A stretch of 50,321 nucleotides of DNA from JACRBK01 sp964427955 (GTDB lineage: Bacteria > Chloroflexota > Anaerolineae > Aggregatilineales > Aggregatilineaceae): assembly GCA_964427955.1 (NCBI GenBank), contig CAYRWY010000004.1:1-50321 (forward strand). Direction: 5' to 3'. The notes beneath the pieces were generated by a model. The model was not told the origin of the DNA. It ran no database searches and saw nothing but the letters and a program-made list of their open reading frames with translations. A program made the translations under genes and the position numbers. Positions 1 through 7,880 of this stretch are shown one piece after another (positions within the stretch are counted from its first letter, which is position 1; every line of letters begins with the position of its first letter).

Positions 1-3
1 TTT

Positions 4-37
4 GGAGAGGGGAACAAGCCCGTTTTCTCCCCTCTCC
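4..37. repeat. Hairpin-forming intergenic repeat downstream of GH43
   Basis: A perfect 10-bp inverted repeat (GGAGAGGGGA at 4-13 and TCCCCTCTCC at 28-37) encloses a 14-nt loop. A second, overlapping pairing (32-40 with 46-54, one G-U pair) could compete with it. It lies just past the 3' end of the leftward GH43 gene and could help end or protect that transcript. No T-run follows within the window. Elements of this G/C-rich type often occur in many copies between genes, but copy number cannot be judged here. Confidence 0.6.
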
Positions 38-46
38 AGCTTGCCT

Positions 47-66
47 GGGGAGGGGTGGGGGTGGGG
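47..66 (+). other. G-quadruplex-type G tract
   Basis: Four runs of G (G4-A-G4-T-G5-T-G4) are separated by single bases, the arrangement that gives the most stable quadruplexes. The G-rich strand is the template strand for the leftward GH43 gene, whose stop lies 20 bp away. A polymerase block or termination aid is possible; this is an inference from sequence alone. Confidence 0.6.
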
Positions 67-85
67 TTTAGATGATCAGTAACGC

Positions 86-1591
86 TCAATCGTGGGGTTC
101 ATAGTCGAACCAGTCGAAGTCGGCGGGGGAAGTGCCGTGAGCGTACATCGCGAAATAGACTCCGGTGAAGCCTCCGGCCACTTCGGTGGAGAGATACCGC
201 GTCTCACCTGAGGCGAGCAGGCGGAGGGCTTGCGTTCCCACGGCATAGAAAAACTGGTACCACTCCTGGTCGGCCTGAATGCGCAGCGTCACCAGCCCAT
301 CATCAAGCGGGGCCTGTCCGACGACGGCCACCAGGCTGCCGATCCGGCGGCGCACCACCACCTGGCGCTGCCCCTCGATCCGCGTCACGAAGAGGTCGTA
401 GTGGTGGCGTTCGTTCATCAGCACGGTCAGTCCGGCTTCGCCATCGCCGTCGGCGGGCTGATAATCGAGGCCGGTGGTGACGTCGCATTGGAAGTGCTGC
501 TGGCGGCGGCCCACCAGCGCCGTTAGTTCCAGGTCGTCCAGGGTGGCCGCCGAGCCGGTGAGCCGCAGCCAACCGGGCCGGGCGGTCAGTGACCAACTGG
601 CGGGATCGGGATTCCGGCGGAAGTTCCACTCCAGCCCAAGCTGGGGCGCGTCGAAATCATCCCGAGGGGAGCGCGGCGCGTCCCAGACGTGGGGCGGCAG
701 CAGATCGGCTTCCATGACCAGGTCCACCGGGCTGACGACGGGCCACCCGTCGGCGGTCCACTGCACGGGCACCAGGAAAGTTTCCCGGCCCAGGTGGTAC
801 ACGGAAGGATAACCATGCGGTCGCACGCCCAGCAAGACCAGCCACCACGCGCCGTCGTGTGCCTGGACCAGGTCCGCATGGCCCAGGGCCTGAATCGGGT
901 GGTCGGTGCTGCGATGGGTCAGGATGGGATTGGCGGGACACCCCTCGAACGGTCCCCAGGGATGGTGCGCGCGGGCGATGGTTTCGAAATGCCCGTATTC
1001 GGTTCCCCCCTCTGCGGCCATCAGATAGTACCAGCCGTTGATCTTGTACAGGTGGGGGCCTTCGGGGTATTTGCCGCCTGTGCCCGCCCAAATCATCTGT
1101 GTCTTGGATGACGCCCGCCCGGTCGCGATGTCGATTTCGAACTGGTAGACCCGCTGTCCGGCGCCCGTGCAGGTGAAGTAGACTCGGCCATCCTCGTCGA
1201 AGAACAGGGAGGGATCAATCGAGAACTTCAGTTCCTCCGTATCGGGCTTGATCCACACGGGGTCTGACCATTCACCCTCGGGATGCTGGGTGTGGACGTA
1301 AAAATGCCCGCCGCCGCTCACATTGGTCGTGACCATGTAAAAGGTGCCGTGGTGGTAACGGAGCGTGGGCGCATAGATGCCTCCCGAACTGGGCGCGCCC
1401 GTGAGCGGAAGTTGGCTGGGTCGTGTCAGGCAGTGGCCGATCTGCCGCCAGTGCACCAAATCGCGGCTGTGAAAAAGGGGGACGCCGGGAAAATACTCAA
1501 AGCTGCTGTTGACCAGATAATAATCATGGCCTACCCGGCAAATGCTCGGGTCTGGATAAAAACCGGGGAGGATAGGATTGGTATATTGCAT
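86..1591 (-). CDS. GH43 beta-xylosidase / alpha-L-arabinofuranosidase
   Basis: This is a 501-residue glycoside hydrolase of family 43, an inverting enzyme that removes xylose or arabinose from the non-reducing ends of xylo- or arabino-oligosaccharides. The start NPILPGFYPDPSI is typical of the family and carries the likely catalytic base Asp14. Asp126 (SIDPSLF) is the probable pKa modulator and Glu177 (YPEGPH) the general acid. An N-terminal five-bladed propeller (about 1-300) is followed by a beta-sandwich domain (about 310-500) usual in the XynB-like branch. There is no signal peptide, so it acts in the cytoplasm on imported oligosaccharides. It is the last gene of the leftward LacI-GH35-GH43 group, 89 bp after GH35, with a GGGA ribosome site before its ATG. 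The family is clear; whether xylose or arabinose is preferred is not. Confidence 0.93.
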   Translation of the reverse strand: MQYTNPILPGFYPDPSICRVGHDYYLVNSSFEYFPGVPLFHSRDLVHWRQIGHCLTRPSQLPLTGAPSSGGIYAPTLRYHHGTFYMVTTNVSGGGHFYVHTQHPEGEWSDPVWIKPDTEELKFSIDPSLFFDEDGRVYFTCTGAGQRVYQFEIDIATGRASSKTQMIWAGTGGKYPEGPHLYKINGWYYLMAAEGGTEYGHFETIARAHHPWGPFEGCPANPILTHRSTDHPIQALGHADLVQAHDGAWWLVLLGVRPHGYPSVYHLGRETFLVPVQWTADGWPVVSPVDLVMEADLLPPHVWDAPRSPRDDFDAPQLGLEWNFRRNPDPASWSLTARPGWLRLTGSAATLDDLELTALVGRRQQHFQCDVTTGLDYQPADGDGEAGLTVLMNERHHYDLFVTRIEGQRQVVVRRRIGSLVAVVGQAPLDDGLVTLRIQADQEWYQFFYAVGTQALRLLASGETRYLSTEVAGGFTGVYFAMYAHGTSPADFDWFDYEPHD

Positions 1592-1624
1592 ACGATGGTT
1601 CCCTCTGACAGATGGCTTCTTTCA

Positions 1625-1664
1625 CCGAAAACTTTTGGTCATGAGCTTATATTTTTGTCCAAAA
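1625..1664. promoter_or_regulatory. Inverted repeats in the GH35-GH43 gap
   Basis: The 89-bp gap holds an AT-rich stretch unlike its surroundings. TTTTGG (1633-1638) and CCAAAA (1659-1664) form an inverted repeat, and CCGAAAACTTTTGG (1625-1638) is an imperfect palindrome resembling LacI-type operators. A second, locally regulated promoter for GH43 is possible, but no convincing -35/-10 pair was found. Confidence 0.35.
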
Positions 1665-1680
1665 TCTTCGTTTTGAGGGT

Positions 1681-3417
1681 TCAGCGAGGCCGGTCCGTGA
1701 ATTCGACCTGGGGACGCGCCAGCCCATGCAGTTCCAGCACGATCAGTTCATTCTCCCCCGCTTTGAGAAACGGCGCCGGGACATACAGGGTACGCTGTGG
1801 AGCCTGGTTCCAGTAGCGACCGAGATTAACCCCGTTGATCCAGGCTACTCCCTTCGTCCAGCCCGGCAGCGCCAGGAAAGTATCCTGCGGCGCAGGGAGG
1901 GTGAACCTCGCCCGGTAGAAGGCTGGCTCGTGGACGGGCGTTGCGGCATGAAAACGCAACGCAGTGAGATCGTCGAGCGGCAGCGGGAAGATCAGCCAGT
2001 CAAACAGGGATTGCTGCCCGAACAAGACCGTCTTGGTGATTCCCTTGCGGTCGTCCATGTCCGCGCCGTAATTCACCCGCCCCATGTTCTCGACCAGAAT
2101 ATCCAGCCGGGTCTCGTCTGCGGTGGTGGTCAGGGGGGTGCTGGAAGGGCCGGACTGACGCTCCAGGGTGGCGAGCGGTTGTCCGTCCACGAAGACCTGT
2201 GCGCGGTCGTGGACCTCGTTCAGGGCGAGGGTGCTCTCGCGTAGACCGGTAAGCCGGGTGCGGTAGAGGATGAACCCGTAATTCTGGCCGAGGGCTTCCA
2301 TCGGCACCGGGGCAGGCCGTTGAACCGGCGTCGCGAGGGTGTCCAGCGCCTCGAACAGCGTCACGGACTCGGTTATTTCCACCGGCCCCAGCGCCAGCTT
2401 GGGACGGGGCGCGGGCAGCGGGAGATCGGGCACGGTCGTGTAACGTCCCAGCACTGCGCGAAAAGCCATATATTTCGGCGTTATATCCCCAGCTTCGCTG
2501 AGCGGCGCGTCGTAATCGTAGCTGGTGATGGTAGGTTCGTAGCCGGTGGGGGCGTTGTTGGCCCCATTCATGAAGCCGAAGTTCGTCCCACCGTGGAACA
2601 TGTAGATATTGACCGACGCCCCTGCCGCCAACATCGTGTCCAGCGTGCCCGCGGCCTCGTCGGCGGGGCGGGTATGGTGCTTTTCGCCCCAGTGGTCGAA
2701 CCAGCCGTTCCAGAATTCCATGCACATCATCGGGCGGTCGGGCTGATATTCGCGCAGTTTTGCCAACGCTTCGCGCGGGTGTGAGCCGAAATTGACCGTC
2801 TTCAGGATACCGGGCAGAGTGCCATAGCGCAGCAGGGTATCGTCCGGGCCGTCCGAGGTAAAGAGCAGCACGTCGATACCGCGGGCGCGCAGTCCGTTGT
2901 CCAGGTACTTCAGGTAGCGGTGATCGTTCCCGTAGCTGCCATATTCATTTTCGATCTGTAGGGCGATGATCGGCCCGCCCTGGGTGATTTGCAGGGGGGC
3001 CAGCCGAGGGATCAGTTCATCGTAGAAGCGATCCACGGCGTGCAGGTAGGGTTCGTAGAGGCAGCGCAGGCGCATCTGCGGATCGCTGAGCAGCCAGGCA
3101 GGCAGCCCGCCCATGTCCCACTCGCCACAAATGTAGGGGCCGGGCCGCACGATGACGTACAGCCCCAGTTCGGCGGCGAGTTGGAGGTAGTGTACCAGGT
3201 CGAGCATCCCGTCGAACCGGAAGTCGCCGGGGCGCGGTTCGTGCAGGTTCCAGGCGACGTAAGTTTCGAGCGTATTCAAACCCATCGCGCGCAGCAGGTA
3301 CAGCCGGTCTTGCCAGTAGGCTTGTGGGACGCGGAAATAGTGCATCGCGCCGGACAGGATTCTGAACGGCTGTCCCTCCAGCCAGAACTGATCGTGATGG
3401 TCCACCAGACCGGGCAT
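1681..3417 (-). CDS. GH35 beta-galactosidase
   Basis: This is a family 35 retaining beta-galactosidase of about 578 residues that releases terminal galactose from galacto-oligosaccharides. The TIM barrel fills about residues 1-330. Glu158 in QIENEYG is the acid/base and Glu234 in CMEFWNGWF the nucleophile; SGAMHYFRVP and RPGPYICGEWDMGGLP are hallmark motifs. Two jelly-roll galactose-binding regions follow. I chose the ATG at 3417 because GAGGTG lies 4 nt before it; an ATG at 3429 overlaps the LacI stop (ATGA) but lacks a ribosome site. There is no signal peptide, so it is intracellular. It sits directly behind the LacI gene and is probably translated in step with it. The family is certain; the beta-1,3, -1,4 or -1,6 preference is not visible. 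Confidence 0.95.
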   Translation of the reverse strand: MPGLVDHHDQFWLEGQPFRILSGAMHYFRVPQAYWQDRLYLLRAMGLNTLETYVAWNLHEPRPGDFRFDGMLDLVHYLQLAAELGLYVIVRPGPYICGEWDMGGLPAWLLSDPQMRLRCLYEPYLHAVDRFYDELIPRLAPLQITQGGPIIALQIENEYGSYGNDHRYLKYLDNGLRARGIDVLLFTSDGPDDTLLRYGTLPGILKTVNFGSHPREALAKLREYQPDRPMMCMEFWNGWFDHWGEKHHTRPADEAAGTLDTMLAAGASVNIYMFHGGTNFGFMNGANNAPTGYEPTITSYDYDAPLSEAGDITPKYMAFRAVLGRYTTVPDLPLPAPRPKLALGPVEITESVTLFEALDTLATPVQRPAPVPMEALGQNYGFILYRTRLTGLRESTLALNEVHDRAQVFVDGQPLATLERQSGPSSTPLTTTADETRLDILVENMGRVNYGADMDDRKGITKTVLFGQQSLFDWLIFPLPLDDLTALRFHAATPVHEPAFYRARFTLPAPQDTFLALPGWTKGVAWINGVNLGRYWNQAPQRTLYVPAPFLKAGENELIVLELHGLARPQVEFTDRPR

Positions 3418-3425
3418 CGTCCACC

Positions 3426-4499
3426 TCATGAGCCGCGCGGATGATAACCGCACGACTCGCGAATGACCAGTTCGTGAGGCAGGGTGACCGAAATCGGCGT
3501 AGGATCGTCGGTCCTGGCCCGGTCGATCAGCATCTTCACCACCTGGCGTCCCAGTTCCAGCTTGGGCAGGCGCACGGTGGTCAGCGGCGGGGTGAGATAG
3601 GTCGCCAGTTGAATGTCGTCTACGCCGACCAGGGCCACGTCTTCGGGCACGCGGATGCCGTTTTGATACAGAAAGCTGATGACGCCCGACGCGACTTCGT
3701 CATTCCCGGTGAAAATCGCCGTCGGGCGCGGCGATAGCGCCATCGCCGAGAGGGCTCCGGCGTAACCCTCCGGGGCAATGTTGACGATACCCGGGTGAAA
3801 AACCAGGCTCGGATCGAACTGGATTCCGGCGTCCAGCAGGGCATGGCGGTAGCCATCGACGCGTCGATCCGGCCCGCCAATATAGGCGATCCGGCGGTGC
3901 CCCAGGCTGGTCAGGTGCGAGACGCCCTGGTAAGCGGCGCCAAACAGGTCGTAGTTTACGACCGGAAACCGCCCGGCGTTATCTTCCGCGCAGACGATGT
4001 AGTCGACGCGTTCGGCAATGCGGTCGAGCAGCGCCCGATCTTCATCTGTTTTCAACGCCTGGTGCAGCGAGATGAGGATCAGGCCCGACACCTCCTCGGG
4101 GTGAATCAGATCGTTGAACAGCACCGGGTCTTTCAATTCCTCCCAGAATTGCAGAAACCGGATGCGTTTGCCGTTTTGAAAGGCTTCCTGATAAATCCCC
4201 GCCAGCACCTCGCCGTAGAAAATGCTGCGCAGCATCATCGTAATGGTACCGCCCAGGATGATGCCAAACTGGACGATTTCCCTGGACCCCCACTTTTCCC
4301 GCATGACCAACTGGCGCTGCGCATAGGGGCGGTAGCCCAGTTCCTCGATTGCCTGCAAGACCCGCTGGCGGGTTTCTTCCGACACCGAGCGCGGGCCATT
4401 GTTGATCACATAGGAGACCACGGAAGTAGACACGCCCGCCCGACGCGCCACGTCTTTCTGGCCTACACGGGGGCTGTCTTTCGGTTTGCGTTTATTCAT
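3426..4499 (-). CDS. LacI-family transcriptional regulator
   Basis: A 357-residue DNA-binding sugar sensor. The helix-turn-helix and hinge helix occupy about residues 11-65 (QKDVARRAGVSTSVVSYVIN), followed by a periplasmic-binding-protein-like effector domain ending in VIRESCGY, the usual LacI C-terminus. The start at 4499 is set by GGAGG six nt upstream; the reading frame stays open further upstream without a ribosome site. It heads the leftward GH35-GH43 group and is transcribed away from a binding protein/permease operon. It most likely represses both groups from the shared promoter region at 4533-4590. The inducing sugar is unknown; galactosides, arabinosides or N-acetylhexosaminides fit its neighbours. 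Confidence 0.93.
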   Translation of the reverse strand: MNKRKPKDSPRVGQKDVARRAGVSTSVVSYVINNGPRSVSEETRQRVLQAIEELGYRPYAQRQLVMREKWGSREIVQFGIILGGTITMMLRSIFYGEVLAGIYQEAFQNGKRIRFLQFWEELKDPVLFNDLIHPEEVSGLILISLHQALKTDEDRALLDRIAERVDYIVCAEDNAGRFPVVNYDLFGAAYQGVSHLTSLGHRRIAYIGGPDRRVDGYRHALLDAGIQFDPSLVFHPGIVNIAPEGYAGALSAMALSPRPTAIFTGNDEVASGVISFLYQNGIRVPEDVALVGVDDIQLATYLTPPLTTVRLPKLELGRQVVKMLIDRARTDDPTPISVTLPHELVIRESCGYHPRGS

Positions 4500-4532
4500 G
4501 AGGTTCCTCCAACCGCTAATTGTGCCACCTAC

Positions 4533-4561
4533 TTGACAACCTGACACTATTCAATTATATT
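4533..4561 (+). promoter_or_regulatory. Sigma-70-type promoter for the rightward sugar-importer operon
   Basis: TTGACA (4533-4538), a 17-bp spacer and TATATT (4556-4561) form a near-consensus promoter reading towards the binding-protein gene at 4670. It gives a leader of about 100 nt. On the opposite strand a perfect TATAAT (4559-4554) overlaps this -10 box and may serve the LacI gene, though its -35 match is poor. The two promoters are therefore interlocked. Confidence 0.75.
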
Positions 4562-4590
4562 CGATTTAAATTGTCAATACAAATCGACAA
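4561..4590. promoter_or_regulatory. Candidate operator region for the LacI regulator
   Basis: TCGATTT (4561-4567) and AAATCGA (4581-4587) form a 7-bp inverted repeat with a 13-bp spacer. TTGTC (4571-4575) and GACAA (4586-4590) form a second one. TTGTCAA (4571-4577) is also the inverse of TTGACAA at 4533-4539. The repeats overlap the expected transcription start of the importer operon, a typical repressor position. Confidence 0.5.
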
Positions 4591-4669
4591 CTTCAAAACA
4601 GCCTACGTCGCGCTCCAGAGTGAGGTCCTAAACGCAGCTAGTATTTTTTAAGAGAAAAGGAAGCCTAAA

Positions 4670-5968
4670 ATGAAAGCTCTCAAGAAGTTCTCGCTCGTGC
4701 TCCTCGTTTTAGCGTTGGCCGTTCCCTTGATGTCGCTCAGCCGGGTGTCAGCCCAGGATAAAGTCGAGATCGTCTACTGGTCGATGTGGAATGAAGACGA
4801 AGCCCAGGGCCAGGTCATCAAGCAGGCCATCAGCGATTTCGAAGCGGCTAACCCCACTATCAAAGTCAAAGTGGTCTGGAATGGCCGCGATAACCGCAAC
4901 CTGGTTGGCCCGGCGCTCGAAGCGGGCGAAAACATCGACGTGTTCGACACCGGCATGGATCTGATCATCAGCAACCTGTCCCAGTACATCATCCCCCTGG
5001 AAGACTACATCAAGCTGCCGGCCCTTGGGGGCGAAGAAGGTAAAACCGTGGCCGACGTGCTCTCTCCGGCCCTGCTGTACCAGTACCCTGTCAACGGCCA
5101 GGTGGCGATGATCCCCTATAGCCCCTTTGCCGTGATGTGGTTCTACAACAAGGATCACTTTGAGGATGCGGGCATCACCGCCCTGCCCACGACCTGGGAC
5201 GAGTTCATGGCCGTCAATGCCGCGCTCAAAGAGGCTGGACACCCCCCTATCACGACTGACGTCGATGCCTACCTGGACATCATCTTCGGCTACTACGCGG
5301 AACGTGCGGTGGGATGCAGCGGTCTGCAAGCGGCGATGGCCGACCAGACCGGCGAAAGCTGGCGCGATCCGATGTGGCTGCAATTGGCGACGGACATTCG
5401 CGCGTTGTGGGACGATGGCTACATTGCCGATGGCACCGAAGGCAACCTGTACCCGGCGGGGCAGCAGGCGCTGGCCCTGGGCGAAGTCAGCATGTACTTG
5501 AACGGCACCTGGCTGCCCAGCGAAGTTCTCAGCACGGCGGGGCCTGATTTCCACTGGGGCGCGTTTGCCTTCCCCAGCGTGAAAGATGGCGTGGGCGCCA
5601 ATACCCACGTGATGTCCGGCTCGCAGGGCCTGGTGATCACCACGGCCTCGCAACATCCCGACCAGGCCTTCGAGTTCATCCGCTTCATGGTCAGCCAGGA
5701 CGTGCAGACGGCCTGGACGACGCAGACGCTGACCCCCGCCGCGCGGACCGACGTGGGCTGGGCGGGCGTCATCGAGGATGCCGGTAAAGTCTTCGCTCAG
5801 GCCGATCTGGGCTTCGGGTGGGCCTGCGATCTGTGGAACGGCGGCGAACTGGTTCCGAACGTCGTCCTGCCCAATTTCCAGGATCTGTTCGTGGGCAAGC
5901 TGTCCCCCGACGAATATATCGACAAGATGGTGAAGGACTCCGCCGAGTTCTGGGCCAGCCGCGAATAA
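4670..5968 (+). CDS. ABC sugar transporter substrate-binding protein
   Basis: A 432-residue extracellular solute-binding protein of the family 1 (MalE-like) type that captures an oligosaccharide for import. It has a signal peptide (MKALKKF, a hydrophobic core, then VSAQD), and mature sequence begins at VEIVYWSMWNEDEAQ. There is no lipobox cysteine, although most binding proteins of Gram-positive-type cells are lipoproteins. AAAGGAAG upstream is the ribosome site. The two permease genes follow after 85 bp. Neighbouring GH20, GH35 and GH43 genes suggest a galactose- or N-acetylhexosamine-containing glycan as ligand; this is inferred from context only. Confidence 0.93.
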   Translation: MKALKKFSLVLLVLALAVPLMSLSRVSAQDKVEIVYWSMWNEDEAQGQVIKQAISDFEAANPTIKVKVVWNGRDNRNLVGPALEAGENIDVFDTGMDLIISNLSQYIIPLEDYIKLPALGGEEGKTVADVLSPALLYQYPVNGQVAMIPYSPFAVMWFYNKDHFEDAGITALPTTWDEFMAVNAALKEAGHPPITTDVDAYLDIIFGYYAERAVGCSGLQAAMADQTGESWRDPMWLQLATDIRALWDDGYIADGTEGNLYPAGQQALALGEVSMYLNGTWLPSEVLSTAGPDFHWGAFAFPSVKDGVGANTHVMSGSQGLVITTASQHPDQAFEFIRFMVSQDVQTAWTTQTLTPAARTDVGWAGVIEDAGKVFAQADLGFGWACDLWNGGELVPNVVLPNFQDLFVGKLSPDEYIDKMVKDSAEFWASRE

Positions 5969-6053
5969 CCTCGTGCGATCTTTCCATCGGGTGCGGGTGA
6001 GGTCATCATCTGCACCTGATGGATCGGATCGCTTATCAGAAAGAGGCGTTACG

Positions 6054-6962
6054 ATGAAGCCCGGCAACCGCATGATCGTGATGTTTCTGACGCCCGCTTT
6101 ACTGGCCTATTCCTTGATCTTTCTTTACCCCACCCTCCGCACCATCTACACCAGTTTTTTTGAAGTGTCCGGTTTTGTCGGGGTAGATATGCATTACCGG
6201 GGGCTGGATAACTATAAAGAGCTTTACCATACACGCCTGTTTCGCGACTCCTTCGTGAACATCTTCCGCGTCTGGGGCGTGGGCGGGATCGCTATTTTCG
6301 GCTTTGCCTTTCTGTTCACGGTGCTGTTGACCTCCGGCATCCGGGGGAAAAAATTCTTCCGCGCCATCATCTACCTGCCCAACCTGATCCCGGTGGTCGC
6401 CATGACCACGCTGTGGACCCAGTACATCTACAACCGCCGCTATGGCTTTTTCACGAACTTTTTTCAGGCGCTCGGATTAGACGGACTGGCCAAGACCCAG
6501 TGGACGTCCTTCGACATGATCTTTTGGTCGATGCTGATCGCGTATGTGTGGGGCGGTATCGGCTGGTACATGTTGATTTTGTTGGCGGGCGTCGAGCGTA
6601 TTCCCAACGATTACTACGAAGCGGCCCGGCTGGACGGCGCGAACCTGTTCCAGATGTTCTACAAGATTACGCTGCCCTTGCTGCGGGATGTGCTGCGCGT
6701 CGCGCTGGTGATGTGGAGCATTGGCGTGATCAACCTCTTTGCTTTCCCCAGGTCGTTCACCCCCGTTAATCTTCCCAAAGAACTCATGACTCCGGCCAAC
6801 TATCTGTATCAACTGGCCTTTGGCATGGGCAGCAGCGGCGGCGGGAGCAGCGGTCTACAGGTCGGCAAAGCGGCGGCGATTGCCGTGTGCCTGCTCGTGA
6901 TGGTCCTGATCGTTTCCGAAACGATCAACCGGCTGTTGAAACCGCAGGCGTTGGAGTATTAG
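6054..6962 (+). CDS. ABC sugar transporter permease (MalF type)
   Basis: A 302-residue inner-membrane permease with about six transmembrane helices, starting with LTPALLAYSLIFLYPTLRTIY. The cytoplasmic EAA loop reads EAARLDGANLFQMFYKITLPLL, the site that docks on the ATPase. The start at 6054 is favoured by GAGG seven nt upstream. It forms a channel with the next permease and takes substrate from the binding protein at 4670. No ATPase gene lies in this operon. Confidence 0.93.
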   Translation: MKPGNRMIVMFLTPALLAYSLIFLYPTLRTIYTSFFEVSGFVGVDMHYRGLDNYKELYHTRLFRDSFVNIFRVWGVGGIAIFGFAFLFTVLLTSGIRGKKFFRAIIYLPNLIPVVAMTTLWTQYIYNRRYGFFTNFFQALGLDGLAKTQWTSFDMIFWSMLIAYVWGGIGWYMLILLAGVERIPNDYYEAARLDGANLFQMFYKITLPLLRDVLRVALVMWSIGVINLFAFPRSFTPVNLPKELMTPANYLYQLAFGMGSSGGGSSGLQVGKAAAIAVCLLVMVLIVSETINRLLKPQALEY

Positions 6963-6979
6963 GCGAGAGGAAAACACCG

Positions 6980-7864
6980 ATGGCTGCACAACCAGCAAGC
7001 CGACCGATCACCGCCGTCTTAGGAAAGAGAATCAGCTCTCCGCAGCTTTTCAGCCGGATCATAGCCTACCTGATTCTGGGGGCCTGGACGGCGTTCGTAT
7101 TCTACGCCGTGGGCTGGATCGTCATCTCTTCGTTGAGCACGACCCGCGAAATCTTCACCAACCACCTGCTCGGCAGCGGGTTTCATTGGGAGAATTACCA
7201 GAAGGCACTGACGACTCACAAATTGGGCCTCTATTTTCTCAACACCTGCCTGTACGTGAGTCTCGCCCTGCTGGGCATCGTCCTGATCTCGGCCCCGGCC
7301 TCGTACGTCTTGAGCCGGTTCGATTTTCCCGGACGGCGGTTGGCCAATGCCCTGTTCATTGCCGGGATTGGCGTGCCGGGCATGATGCTGATGATCCCCT
7401 TGTTCACGATCTTCGTGCGCCTGAATCTGACCGGCACATCCGAAGGGCTGATCCTCATCTATATCGGCTCGTCCATCCCGTTCACGGTGTTTTTCCTGAC
7501 CGGCTTTTTCGGGTCACTGCCATCCGAGCTTGAAGAGGCCGCGTTGATCGACGGCTGTACGCATTCCCAGGTCTTTTGGCGTGTGATGCTGCCCCTGGCG
7601 CAGCCGGGGATCATTACCGTCACCATCTTCAACTTCATCGGGTTGTGGAACGATTATTTCTGGGCGCTGATTTTCGTGAACACCCCCGAACGGCGCACCC
7701 TTCAGTTAGGGTTGCAGGCGCTGGTGCAGTCGATGCGCTATACCGGGGACTGGGCCGGGTTGTTTGCCAGCGTCATCGTCGTTTTTCTGCCTACCTTTAT
7801 CGTCTACATTTTCTTGTCCGAAAAGATCATCGCGGGGATTACGGCAGGGGCCGTAAAATCGTAA
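6980..7864 (+). CDS. ABC sugar transporter permease (MalG type)
   Basis: A 294-residue second permease with about six transmembrane helices. The EAA loop reads EEAALIDGCTHSQVFWRVMLPL, and the C-terminus SEKIIAGITAGAVKS is typical of MalG-like subunits. The start at 6980 follows GAGAGG by nine nt and lies 17 bp after the MalF-type gene. GH20 follows after 16 bp, so transport and hydrolysis are one transcription unit. The driving ATPase is absent here; the one at 33820-34905 is a candidate. Confidence 0.94.
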   Translation: MAAQPASRPITAVLGKRISSPQLFSRIIAYLILGAWTAFVFYAVGWIVISSLSTTREIFTNHLLGSGFHWENYQKALTTHKLGLYFLNTCLYVSLALLGIVLISAPASYVLSRFDFPGRRLANALFIAGIGVPGMMLMIPLFTIFVRLNLTGTSEGLILIYIGSSIPFTVFFLTGFFGSLPSELEEAALIDGCTHSQVFWRVMLPLAQPGIITVTIFNFIGLWNDYFWALIFVNTPERRTLQLGLQALVQSMRYTGDWAGLFASVIVVFLPTFIVYIFLSEKIIAGITAGAVKS

Positions 7865-7880
7865 CCGATCGAGAGTTGCC

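Noticed and set aside
4748..6073. A 441-residue open frame antisense to the binding-protein gene
   Set aside because: No domain, no ribosome site, and the opposite strand encodes a well-conserved binding protein.
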